60,739 bases of DNA from Candidatus Zhuqueibacterota bacterium (lineage in GTDB: Bacteria > Zhuqueibacterota > Zhuqueibacteria > Zhuqueibacterales > Zhuqueibacteraceae): NCBI GenBank assembly GCA_022616415.1, contig JAKEEU010000281.1:1-60739 (forward strand), read 5' to 3'. The notes beneath the pieces are model-generated. The model made no database searches. It worked only from the letters and a program-made list of their open reading frames with translations, and was not told the origin of the DNA. A program made the translations under genes and the position numbers. Below, piece after piece: positions 41,172-48,513 of the stretch (positions are counted from its first letter, which is position 1; each line of letters begins with the position of its first letter).

Positions 41172-41684
41172 ATGAACGCGCGCCAACAAAAACGCGACAA
41201 CGAAACCTCGGCCGCCGATCAGTTCGTGCCTTCGATCCATGAAGCGGCCAACACGGTGACGATCCGTCTCGCCAGCGATCCCAAGCTGTTGAAGATCGTG
41301 CGCGCCGGCATCGCGCATCTGTGCGATCTCGCCGGCTTTCCCGAAGAGCAGCGCCATCGCGCCACGCTCGCCGTTGATGAAGCGTGCGCGAACATCATCA
41401 TGCACGCTTACGACGGCGCCACCGACAAGCCGATTCTGATTACGGCGCGCCTCATCGACAACGGCATCGAGGTGGTGTTGCGCGATTACGGCAAGAAAGC
41501 CGACGTCGAGAGCATCAAATCGCGCGAGCTTGATGACATCCGCCCCGGCGGACTCGGGGTGCATTTGATTCGTAGCGCCATGGACGCGGTCGTCTACGAC
41601 AACACTTTGCCGGACGGCAATCAATTGACGCTCAAAAAATATCTGTCCCCCAAACGGAGCGATTCCTTAGAGGAGGTTAAATGA
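41172..41684 (+). CDS. RsbW-like anti-sigma factor/serine kinase
   Basis: A 170-residue GHKL ATPase-type anti-sigma regulator. The N box is LAVDEACANIIMHAY, and the G-rich lid is RPGGLGVHLIRSAMD. Such proteins phosphorylate a serine in their STAS partner and hold a sigma factor or other target. Its stop overlaps the STAS start by four bases. The natural target is unknown; neither sigma factor nor other regulator gene adjoins it. Confidence 0.92.
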   Translation: MNARQQKRDNETSAADQFVPSIHEAANTVTIRLASDPKLLKIVRAGIAHLCDLAGFPEEQRHRATLAVDEACANIIMHAYDGATDKPILITARLIDNGIEVVLRDYGKKADVESIKSRELDDIRPGGLGVHLIRSAMDAVVYDNTLPDGNQLTLKKYLSPKRSDSLEEVK

Positions 41685-42019
41685 TCGAAGTTGTGTTGCG
41701 CCAAAAGCATGAGGCGACCATCGTGTCGATCAAAGGAGATGTGGATCTTTATTCATCCCCGCAAGTGCGCAAGGCCATCATCGCGTTGACCGAAAAGAAA
41801 GCGCCGGTGATCATGGTGGATCTGCATCACGTGGGCTATATGGACAGCTCCGGTGTGGCGACGCTGGTGGAAGGCTTGCAGCAGGCCGGCAAATACAAGG
41901 GCAAATTCAAGCTCTTTGGCTTGACGCCGGCGGTGCGGGAGGTTTTTGAATTGAGCCGTCTCGACAAGGTGTTCGAGATTTATCCGAATGAGGACGCGGC
42001 GTTCGGTAGCCTCGCATGA
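41681..42019 (+). CDS. STAS-domain antagonist / MlaB-like protein
   Basis: A 112-residue STAS protein with the phosphorylatable serine motif Y-M-D-S-S-G-V-A-T-L. It overlaps both neighbours by four bases: rsbW-like upstream and mlaE downstream. In E. coli the STAS protein MlaB sits in the MlaFEDB complex and regulates the ATPase MlaF; MlaB lacks this phosphosite arrangement. Here the protein could be an RsbV, an MlaB, or both. The gene order makes a direct link between partner switching and lipid transport plausible. Confidence 0.9.
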   Translation: MIEVVLRQKHEATIVSIKGDVDLYSSPQVRKAIIALTEKKAPVIMVDLHHVGYMDSSGVATLVEGLQQAGKYKGKFKLFGLTPAVREVFELSRLDKVFEIYPNEDAAFGSLA

Positions 42020-42819
42020 ATTTTCTCGTCAACATCGCGGGCCAAATCGGCCGGCAAACGATACATTTTCTCGTCCACCTGGATCGCGTCGTGCGGCTGG
42101 GTGTCGACACGTTGTGGTGGGTCGTGGTGGCGCCGTTCAAGGGCAAGGGTTTGCGTTGGCGCAGCATGGTCGAGCAAATGGTGCGGATTGGCTTCGATTC
42201 GGTGCCGATCGTCTGCACCATTTCTTTTTTTGTGGGCTTGATCATGGCGATGCAGGCGGCGTATCAGCTCGAGCGCTTCGGCGCGACGATTTTTGTGGCG
42301 GATCTCGTGGCGGTGTCGATCATCCGCGAGCTGGGCCCGCTGCTCACGGCGATCATCATTGCCGGCCGCAGCGGCTCGGGCATCGCTGCGGAGATCGGCA
42401 CGATGAAAGTGGCGGAAGAGATCGACGCGCTGCGGACGATGGGGCTGAATCCCATCGGTTTTCTCGTGGTGCCGCGCGCGCTGGCGATGGTCATCGTGCT
42501 GCCGTGCTTGACCCTGCTCGCCGATTTGGTGGGGATCATCGGCGGCTATCTCATCGGCGTGACGACGCTCGACATCAGCTCCATTCGCTATTACAACCAA
42601 ACCGCGAACGCGTTGGTGATGAAAGATTTGACGACCGGTTTGGTCAAGTCGGGCTTTTTTGCGATGATCATCTCAGCGGTCGGCTGCTATCAAGGCTTCA
42701 TCGTCGAAGGCGGCGCCGAGGGCGTGGGCAAATCAACCACAGCTTCAGTCGTGGTGTCGATTTTTTTGATCATCGCAGCGGACGTGTTTTTTACGGCACT
42801 GTTTTATTCGACGTTTTGA
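42016..42819 (+). CDS. mlaE: MlaE-family ABC transporter permease
   Basis: A 267-residue permease of the MlaE/YrbE family, which moves phospholipids between the inner and outer membrane in Gram-negative bacteria. Characteristic stretches are FFVGLIMAMQAAYQLERFGA, IIRELGPLLTAIIIAGRSGS, EIGTMKVAEEIDALRTMGLN and the last helix SIFLIIAADVFFTALFYSTF. The gene is the fourth in an overlapping operon with rsbU, rsbW and STAS. Its usual partner mlaF is displaced to 46686 by about 3.9 kb of accessory genes. Confidence 0.93.
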   Translation: MNFLVNIAGQIGRQTIHFLVHLDRVVRLGVDTLWWVVVAPFKGKGLRWRSMVEQMVRIGFDSVPIVCTISFFVGLIMAMQAAYQLERFGATIFVADLVAVSIIRELGPLLTAIIIAGRSGSGIAAEIGTMKVAEEIDALRTMGLNPIGFLVVPRALAMVIVLPCLTLLADLVGIIGGYLIGVTTLDISSIRYYNQTANALVMKDLTTGLVKSGFFAMIISAVGCYQGFIVEGGAEGVGKSTTASVVVSIFLIIAADVFFTALFYSTF

Positions 42820-43162
42820 AAACTTTGAACGCGGATTAGTGCGGATAAAAACAAAAGCCGTTCACGAGAATGTGAAAGTTTTTTATGCATTACATTAGGT
42901 CTTCGGTCAGGATGAGTGCAAGCCTGTTATTTCGGCAAATTAATATTAGGAGCGATAAAAATCCATGTTGGAAAAAGATGAACTTTTTGAATCGCCTTAC
43001 GAATGGCAAAAGTTTACGGATTATCTTATAAAAGAAAATCGCTATGTTTTGAATGAAAGATGGCAAAGATTAATGCTGAATTTATTCATTGCAAAATTCC
43101 CATTTTGTGCTATATTTTTCTATAACTGTCGACGATCATTTGCGCATAACAGGAGCAAGACG
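42820..43162. other. junction region after mlaE
   Basis: This 343-base stretch starts right after mlaE with a copy of the degenerate CGGAT repeat (42827-42850), marking the left edge of the inserted accessory block. It then carries the gene remnant at 42965-43075 and an A+T-rich promoter region for the UPF0175/PIN pair (AGGAG before the ATG at 43163). Confidence 0.5.
42965..43075 (+). pseudogene. gene remnant, possibly RES-toxin N-terminus
   Basis: The first ~36 codons (KDELFESPYEWQKFTDYLIK then E-N-R-Y-V-L-N-E-R-W-Q-R-L) look like real protein, with a GGAG upstream, but run without a stop into A+T-rich DNA and then the start of the next gene. The motif resembles N-terminal parts of some RES-domain toxins. 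An orphan DUF2384 antitoxin, the normal RES partner, lies in the same block at 45255. This is a speculative reading. Confidence 0.25.
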
Positions 43163-43462
43163 ATGAATACCGTTACTTTAGAAATGACGTTCCCGCAGCC
43201 CATCTATCTCGCTTTACAGTCGGCTGGTCTCAATCGCGAGAAACTGCGCGAGCGCGCCACCCGCAACTTGGCGATTCAGCTTTATGCAGATGGGCATCTT
43301 TCTTTGGGAAAAGCCGCGGAAATGGCCGACATGCCGCTGCTGAATTTTTGGCTGTTGTTGGTCGAACGTGGCGTTCCGGTTTTTGATTATGCCGAAGAAG
43401 ATTATGAAGCTGATGTGGACACGGTGCGGCGTTTGGTGGCTCAAAAAACTGAGACGAAATGA
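43163..43462 (+). CDS. UPF0175 antitoxin
   Basis: A 99-residue UPF0175 protein: L-R-E-R-A-T-R-N-L-A-I-Q-L-Y, then the helix-turn-helix SLGKAAEMADMPLLNFWLLL, E-R-G-V-P-V-F-D-Y. This family acts as the DNA-binding antitoxin beside DUF3368 PIN toxins. AGGAG supports the ATG at 43163; the frame is open upstream because it runs through a gene remnant. Its stop overlaps the toxin start by four bases. Confidence 0.9.
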   Translation: MNTVTLEMTFPQPIYLALQSAGLNREKLRERATRNLAIQLYADGHLSLGKAAEMADMPLLNFWLLLVERGVPVFDYAEEDYEADVDTVRRLVAQKTETK

Positions 43463-43953
43463 TCGTCATTTCCAACACAACGCCTTTGATTGGCGTCTCC
43501 ATTCTCGGCCGCTTCAACCTGTTGAAGCAACTGTTTAGTGAGATTACCATTCCAACAGCGGTCTATGATGAACTTACTGGCAAAGGGACTGGCCGAGTCG
43601 GCGCTGATGATGTCGCTGAAGGCGTCGCTGCAGGATGGATTCATGTAGAAAACATTGGCAGCACGCCTTTGTTGACGACGCTTCAAGTTGACCTGGATGC
43701 TGGCGAATCCGAAGCCATCGCCCTGGCGCTCGAAAAGCATGCTGATTTATTATTGCTCGATGAGCGCAAAGGCCGCGGCAAGGCAAAAGCGCTCGGTTTG
43801 GAAATAACCGGCACGATTGGCATTCTTTTGCTGGCGCGCGAAAAAGGAATTGAGCTGGATATGCGGTCGGAGTTGGAGAAGTTGAGAGCGCACGGCTTCA
43901 GAATCAGCGATTCACTCATTCAACAAATTATACAGACGCCGAAAAAGAGCTAA
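43459..43953 (+). CDS. DUF3368 PIN-domain toxin
   Basis: A 164-residue PIN-fold ribonuclease toxin of the DUF3368 group. It begins V-I-S-N-T-T-P-L-I-G-V, the family's variant of the first acidic motif, followed by V-D-L-D-A-G-E-S-E-A-I-A-L-A, L-L-L-D-E-R-K-G-R-G-K-A and ITGTIGILLLAREKGI. It is translationally coupled to the UPF0175 antitoxin. Together they form a VapBC-like module inside the block that separates mlaE from mlaF. Confidence 0.9.
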   Translation: MIVISNTTPLIGVSILGRFNLLKQLFSEITIPTAVYDELTGKGTGRVGADDVAEGVAAGWIHVENIGSTPLLTTLQVDLDAGESEAIALALEKHADLLLLDERKGRGKAKALGLEITGTIGILLLAREKGIELDMRSELEKLRAHGFRISDSLIQQIIQTPKKS

Positions 43954-44055
43954 AATTTGCTGTAAAGATGCTTATTGCAGGAATGATAAAATACATATCG
44001 ATCAGAAGCAAGTGAGAAGCGCTGGGAACTCGGGGGCATTCACTAAATTCATTCC

Positions 44056-44427
44056 ATGAGAAAAGCCAATCATTTCCTTATTTTTCTCTCCGAAATCAGC
44101 GGCGATTTAACGCAGCAGTTGCGTTACTTCGCGCTGTTGAATTTAGGCATAGTGCAGTCGCTCGCCAGTGGCGTTATTAGCGCTACTGAGGCCGTACAAC
44201 TTTTTTACAACGCTGAAAATTGTCTCTATGTTCGCGAGCATTTTCGGAATAAAAAGGCCAATGCCATTATGAGTCACGGCGTGCAATTCCCCGATCTTTT
44301 TGAAGTCTTATCAGCCGCTGAAGCCTCGCGAGAATTTTTTCACGAGCTTGAGGCGATGCAATCTCTATGCATGAACCTCTTGGCAACGAGGCGAGCTACC
44401 GGCGTTGCCAAGCGGGTGATGGTGTAA
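44056..44427 (+). CDS. hypothetical all-helical protein
   Basis: A 123-residue protein that I do not recognise by function. It is helical throughout (LRYFALLNLGIVQSLASGVI, S-A-T-E-A-V-Q-L-F-Y-N-A-E-N-C-L-Y-V, H-G-V-Q-F-P-D-L-F-E-V-L), with one conserved-looking Cys in N-C-L-Y. The ribosome-binding site is weak. It sits alone between the PIN toxin and the convergent DUF2283/BECR pair. Confidence 0.6.
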   Translation: MRKANHFLIFLSEISGDLTQQLRYFALLNLGIVQSLASGVISATEAVQLFYNAENCLYVREHFRNKKANAIMSHGVQFPDLFEVLSAAEASREFFHELEAMQSLCMNLLATRRATGVAKRVMV

Positions 44428-44458
44428 TTTTATAAGCATGCGGATTCCGTTTTACACC

Positions 44459-44797
44459 TCATGCTGGGCAAACATCGAGCAGAGCAGGACTCATGATTTG
44501 GCCGTAAAAAGTAACTGGGTCGATTCGGAGGAAGCGCGATAAAGGTGGGGAAGCAATAAGCCGCAATAGGTTGTTGCGAATTTTAGCAGACTGTTTTTCC
44601 AAGCGGTCAAAATGTACGACTGGAAGCTGAGTTAAGGGACGGAAACTCACGATGGTCAATTGTGCAGGCGCCATATCGGCAGTTACATACAATACCATTC
44701 CTTTGCGAAGCTCGTATCCGGCTTCTGCAATATCTCCGGCGTCATCTTTAAAAATGACTTCTAATACATCGCCTTCTTCGTCATAAAGTAATTGCAT
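44459..44797 (-). CDS. DUF2283-like antitoxin candidate, copy 2
   Basis: A 112-residue protein with the DUF2283 core L-L-Y-D-E-E-G-D-V-L-E-V-I-F-K-D, a strand-rich middle (VLYVTADMAPAQLTIVSF) and L-R-L-I-A-S-P-P-L-S-R-F-L-R-I near the end, the last block shared with copy 1 at 39252. It lies six bases downstream of the BECR-like gene on the same strand, repeating the nuclease-first order seen at 38924-39668. Confidence 0.75.
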   Translation of the reverse strand: MQLLYDEEGDVLEVIFKDDAGDIAEAGYELRKGMVLYVTADMAPAQLTIVSFRPLTQLPVVHFDRLEKQSAKIRNNLLRLIASPPLSRFLRIDPVTFYGQIMSPALLDVCPA

Positions 44798-44803
44798 AGT
44801 GCT

Positions 44804-45100
44804 TCACCCGACGATCATTGGATAGGCTGTAACGACAAAATTGTTAGGTTTGCCGTCTTTTATTCGGAATATAACAACGACTTCAATATGAGTATAATGG
44901 AGAGACAAATTTGCAAAAGCTTTGCGATAAAGAAATTTGTCAGGATAAAAATCATCTTGCTCGCGCTTGCCAATGCGGATCGTTTTCAGAACTTCGTTTT
45001 TAAAGCCTTTTAGCACGGAATGGCGTCGAACGATGTGTTGCCATCGCTCATCGGTTAAATAAATCGTATTGCCAAATTTATCTTGAACGAGTTCCTTCAT
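44804..45100 (-). CDS. BECR-type (PBECR-like) nuclease toxin candidate, copy 2
   Basis: A 98-residue homologue of 38924-39247. LVQDKFGNTIYLTDERWQHI, K-T-I-R-I-G-K-R, Y-R-K-A-F and P-N-N-F-V-V-T-A-Y-P match copy 1; the middle has diverged and is a few residues shorter. I prefer the ATG at 45100 to the TTG four codons earlier. The strong block conservation with divergence elsewhere suggests selection for a catalytic fold. The gene diverges from the DUF2384 gene at 45255. Confidence 0.75.
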   Translation of the reverse strand: MKELVQDKFGNTIYLTDERWQHIVRRHSVLKGFKNEVLKTIRIGKREQDDFYPDKFLYRKAFANLSLHYTHIEVVVIFRIKDGKPNNFVVTAYPMIVG

Positions 45101-45254
45101 TCCATTGCCCAATTTGATATGATGAATTTAATGAAAAGTTTTATTGGAATCAAGCAACTTTTTTGTTTAAAGCGCTCTCATGCTTGGTAAAAAGAAAATT
45201 TGTCGTTATATTTTAGAAAAATGTCATGGATAAATATACCTGGAGAGCGCGAAA

Positions 45255-45686
45255 ATGGAGCTGTCCGCTCTGGCAAAAATTTTAGGAGGAAAGAAAGTCC
45301 TCCGAAAAAATCTTCGCAACCGAATGGACTTGGTTGATTTAAGCAACGAAGGGATTACAAAAGAAGCGCTTCTGCACCTGGCAAAATATTTTTCCTTTTC
45401 GGTTAACCAGATTGCGCAACTCCTGCCGGTAACGGAGCGAACCATACAACGGCACACACCGGAAAAACTTTTTAGCCGCAATGTATCGGAGCAAATACTG
45501 CAAATTGCCGAAGTTGCTGCCAAAGGTTCCGAGGTGTTTGCAAGCAAAGACAGGTTTCTGGCATGGATGCGCCACCCCAACAAAGCTCTCAACAGCAAAA
45601 CCCCGATGAGCTTGCTGAATTCAAAGTTTGGAGCTGACATGGTATTGGATGAGCTTGGGCGAATAGAGCACGGGGTGTTCTCATAA
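45255..45686 (+). CDS. DUF2384 (MbcA/ParS, Xre-like) antitoxin, orphan
   Basis: A 143-residue antitoxin. The N-terminal helix-turn-helix (HLAKYFSFSVNQIAQLLPVT followed by E-R-T-I-Q-R-H) is joined to the DUF2384 C-terminal domain (W-M-R-H-P-N-K-A-L, K-T-P-M-S-L-L, L-G-R-I-E-H-G-V-F-S). The regular partner is a RES-domain NAD+-phosphorylase toxin, which is absent. Instead a DNA methyltransferase starts 11 bases downstream. It may have been recruited as regulator of the methyltransferase or be a leftover. GGAG precedes the ATG. Confidence 0.88.
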   Translation: MELSALAKILGGKKVLRKNLRNRMDLVDLSNEGITKEALLHLAKYFSFSVNQIAQLLPVTERTIQRHTPEKLFSRNVSEQILQIAEVAAKGSEVFASKDRFLAWMRHPNKALNSKTPMSLLNSKFGADMVLDELGRIEHGVFS

Positions 45687-45697
45687 GGAATACTAAA

Positions 45698-46693
45698 ATG
45701 CTGCGTAATGCTCAACCATTATACCGAACTGAATACGGCGAAGCCTTCGTCGGCGATGCTTTGGAACTCCTAACCCAGATTCCTGCTTCGAGCATTGATT
45801 TGGTTTTGACTTCGCCACCTTTTGCGCTGCGGCGGCAAAAAAACTATGGCAACGTTGACGAAAGCGAATATGTGGAATGGCTCAAGCCATTCGGCAAGCA
45901 AATCTTGCGGATTTTGAAAGACACCGGCAGTTTCGTTATTGACTTGGGAGGAGCATATCGCAGCGGCGCGCCGTCACGATCTTTATACAATTTTCGCGCG
46001 CTCATCAGTTTGTGTGACGAAGTTGGCTTCCATTTGGCGGAGGATTTCTATTGGTTCAATCCGGCCAAATTGCCTTCGCCAATCGAATGGGTCAACAAAA
46101 GAAAAATTCGTGCAAAGGATGCTGTGAACACGATTTGGTGGTTGAGCAAAACCGAGTGGCCGAAAGCTGATGTGAGAAACGTCTTGCAACCCTATTCAAA
46201 TCGAATGAAGAAGCTGATGGCCAATCCCGAGGATTTTTATACGCCGAAGAAAAGGCCATCGGGCCATGATATTGGCGCCAATTTTGGCAAGGATAATGGC
46301 GGCGCCATTCCTTCCAATATGCTTTCGATTCCCAACACTGACAGCAATTCAGCTTATTTAAGATTGTGCAATGAATTTGGTTTCGATAGACATCCAGCGC
46401 GATTTCCGGAGGAAATACCACGATTCTTTATTAAAATGCTTACCGAACCCAACGACCTCGTTTTGGATATTTTTGCCGGATCGAACACAACCGGAGTGGC
46501 AGCAGAGTTATTAAGAAGAAGATGGTTGGCTTTTGAAGTTCATCACGAGTATCTTATAACGTCGGTGTTTCGCTTTTTAGAACAAGTGGAATTTACACGC
46601 ATAAAGAAGGTAGTTGAACAATTAACCGACAAGGAAGCAAATTTGCTCTTGCCGACTAACAGCACACTTGAATTATCGTTAACAAATGCCTGA
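45698..46693 (+). CDS. beta-class DNA methyltransferase, PvuII-like (m4C type)
   Basis: A 331-residue amino-methyltransferase. Motif IV is LTSPPFALRRQKNYGN; SPPF is the form seen in N4-cytosine enzymes. Motif I follows later (LVLDIFAGSNTTGVAAE), so the order is beta-class. Stretches such as FYWFNPAKLPSPIEWVNKRK and AVNTIWWLSKTEWPK closely recall M.PvuII, which modifies CAGCTG. No endonuclease gene is adjacent, so it is a solitary methyltransferase or one that lost its partner. Its end overlaps the mlaF start by eight bases, a sign that mlaF is now read from this transcript. Confidence 0.9.
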   Translation: MLRNAQPLYRTEYGEAFVGDALELLTQIPASSIDLVLTSPPFALRRQKNYGNVDESEYVEWLKPFGKQILRILKDTGSFVIDLGGAYRSGAPSRSLYNFRALISLCDEVGFHLAEDFYWFNPAKLPSPIEWVNKRKIRAKDAVNTIWWLSKTEWPKADVRNVLQPYSNRMKKLMANPEDFYTPKKRPSGHDIGANFGKDNGGAIPSNMLSIPNTDSNSAYLRLCNEFGFDRHPARFPEEIPRFFIKMLTEPNDLVLDIFAGSNTTGVAAELLRRRWLAFEVHHEYLITSVFRFLEQVEFTRIKKVVEQLTDKEANLLLPTNSTLELSLTNA

Positions 46694-47477
46694 AGAACCC
46701 CTCATCGCGATTCGTAATTTGCAGACGCATTACGGCTCGCGGCAAATTCTCAAAGATATCAATCTTGACATCTACCGCGGTGAGACGATGGTGATTCTCG
46801 GGCGCTCGGGTTGCGGCAAGAGCACGTTGCTGCGCCACATCATCGGGCTTGCCAAGCCGACGTCGGGACAGATCATCATCAAAGGCCACGATATTGCTCA
46901 ATTGAGCGAAGACGAGATGACGCCGGTACTGCGCAAGGTTGGCATGTTGTTTCAAGGCGCGGCGTTGTTCAATTCCATGAGCGTGGGAGAGAATGTGGCG
47001 CTGCCGTTGCGCGAGCACACGCAGTTGGAGCCGTCGACGATCAAAATTATGACGCGCATGAAGCTCGAGCAGGTCGGCCTCGGCGGTTTCGAGGATTTTA
47101 TGCCGGCGCAATTGAGCGGTGGCATGAAAAAACGCGCCGGCCTGGCGCGGGCGATTGCGATGGATCCGGAGATTCTGTTTTGTGACGAGCCCTCCGCCGG
47201 ACTCGATCCGGTCGTGGCGATGGGCATCGACAAGCTCATTCTGAAGCTCAATCAAGCTTTCAAAATGACCATCGTCGTGGTTACGCACGAGCTGGCCTCG
47301 GTGTTCGAGATTGCGGACCGCATCGCGATGCTGCACAATGGCGCGGTTGAAGCCATCGGCACACCGGAGGAATTGCGCGCCAATCCGAATCCGATCGTCC
47401 AGCAGTTTTTGAACCGCGAAGCGGATGCGGAGGAGCTGGATCGAGAAAAGTATTTGCGTTCATTGGTTGAAGGATAG
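46686..47477 (+). CDS. mlaF: MlaF-type ABC transporter ATPase
   Basis: A 263-residue ATPase of the Mla/YrbF group. Walker A is G-R-S-G-C-G-K-S-T, the signature is QLSGGMKKRAGLARAIAMDP, and Walker B is I-L-F-C-D-E-P-S-A-G-L-D-P, followed by the H-loop V-V-T-H-E. It powers lipid movement through MlaE. Its start overlaps the methyltransferase by eight bases, and mlaD follows after about 100 bases, so the transporter operon resumes here after the accessory block. Confidence 0.94.
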   Translation: MPEEPLIAIRNLQTHYGSRQILKDINLDIYRGETMVILGRSGCGKSTLLRHIIGLAKPTSGQIIIKGHDIAQLSEDEMTPVLRKVGMLFQGAALFNSMSVGENVALPLREHTQLEPSTIKIMTRMKLEQVGLGGFEDFMPAQLSGGMKKRAGLARAIAMDPEILFCDEPSAGLDPVVAMGIDKLILKLNQAFKMTIVVVTHELASVFEIADRIAMLHNGAVEAIGTPEELRANPNPIVQQFLNREADAEELDREKYLRSLVEG

Positions 47478-47484
47478 TTTGAAA

Positions 47485-47545
47485 ACTCTTACTCCTTCTC
47501 TTACTCTTACTCGTTTTGGAAAATCAGCTGAAAAGGAGTAAGAGT
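47485..47545. repeat. 13-base inverted repeat between mlaF and mlaD
   Basis: ACTCTTACTCCTT (47485-47497) is perfectly complementary to AAGGAGTAAGAGT (47533-47545), separated by 35 bases that contain extra CTCTTA units. The hairpin sits in the mRNA leader of mlaD and includes a GGAG. It may attenuate or stabilise the transcript. Confidence 0.55.
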
Positions 47546-47575
47546 AAAATTGAGATACTCACGAGAAAATATCAA

Positions 47576-48472
47576 ATGGAATATCGCTCACACGAAATCA
47601 AAGCCGGTCTTTTGGTGATTGGTGGTTTCATCGTTTTTGTCGCTTTTCTCATCGCCATGAGCGGCATAGAGTGGGACAAGAAAGAAAAAGTTTATACCGC
47701 GCGGTTCAGTTATTTGGGGGGAATCGAGCGCGGCTCGCTGGTGCGGTTCGGCGGCTTTTTAGTGGGGACGGTGACCGATCTTTACATCGCGCCGGATGAT
47801 GAAACCAAGCTCGAAATCAAGCTGACGATGGATGAGCGCACGCCGGTGCGGATCGATTCCGAAGCGTACGTCACTTCGATCAATCTCATGGGCGATTTTT
47901 ATATCGAAGTGAGCACCGGTTCGCCGGCGGCGGCATTGTTGCCTTCCGGCAGCAGGCTGCGCAGCCGCGATGTGCCGCCGTTCACGCAGCTCAGCGGCCC
48001 GTTGATGAAGGCGAGCGACCAGCTCGAGATACTTTTGGTTCGGGTCAACGATCTGCTGCGGGACGAGAATCGCGCGCATCTCTCCAGCATGTTGGCGAAT
48101 GCTGATACGTTGTTGGGCGAGAGCGCCGGCAATATCACCGGCATGCTGGCGAATTTGAACCGGCTGACGGATGAGTTGCAAAGCGTGAGCAGCCGGCTCG
48201 ACCAGATGATGGACAACAACACGCAAGTGGTGCAAAATACGCTTGCGCAGCTCAATTCCACGATGGCGCGCGCCGATACGCTGCTCATCACGCTGAGCCG
48301 CACCACGCAATCGGTCAACGGCATGGTGGCACAAAATCAAGCGAACCTTTATGAGGCGATGCAAAACCTGCAAGATGCCTCGCAGCACTTCGAGCAGTTC
48401 AGCCGCTCCATCAAAGAGCGGCCGTGGAATCTCGTGCGCAAATCCAACCCGCCGGAAAGAAAGCTGCCTTGA
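47576..48472 (+). CDS. mlaD: MlaD-family MCE-domain lipid-binding protein
   Basis: A 298-residue protein with one N-terminal membrane helix (AGLLVIGGFIVFVAFLIAMS), an MCE domain (YLGGIERGSLVRFGGFLVGT, F-Y-I-E-V-S-T-G) and a long helical C-terminus rich in Asn, Asp and Leu heptads (SSMLANADTLLGESAGNITG, L-D-Q-M-M-D-N-N-T). MCE rings form the periplasmic lipid channel of Mla-type transporters. The ATG at 47576 is chosen; the upstream frame would run through the hairpin repeat. It lies in the operon mlaF-mlaD-lipoprotein. Confidence 0.92.
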   Translation: MEYRSHEIKAGLLVIGGFIVFVAFLIAMSGIEWDKKEKVYTARFSYLGGIERGSLVRFGGFLVGTVTDLYIAPDDETKLEIKLTMDERTPVRIDSEAYVTSINLMGDFYIEVSTGSPAAALLPSGSRLRSRDVPPFTQLSGPLMKASDQLEILLVRVNDLLRDENRAHLSSMLANADTLLGESAGNITGMLANLNRLTDELQSVSSRLDQMMDNNTQVVQNTLAQLNSTMARADTLLITLSRTTQSVNGMVAQNQANLYEAMQNLQDASQHFEQFSRSIKERPWNLVRKSNPPERKLP

Positions 48473-48513
48473 AAGGCAAGGAGCCAAGTTGCCAAAAAAG
48501 AAAAGGAGCCAAC

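Noticed and set aside
39855..41624. 589-codon open frame on the minus strand opposite rsbU/rsbW
   Set aside because: It is antisense to two clear protein families and has no ribosome-binding site or recognisable domain; it is open because of biased codon use on the plus strand.
45698..46693. Full restriction-modification system
   Set aside because: No gene nearby resembles a restriction endonuclease; the upstream gene is a DUF2384 antitoxin.
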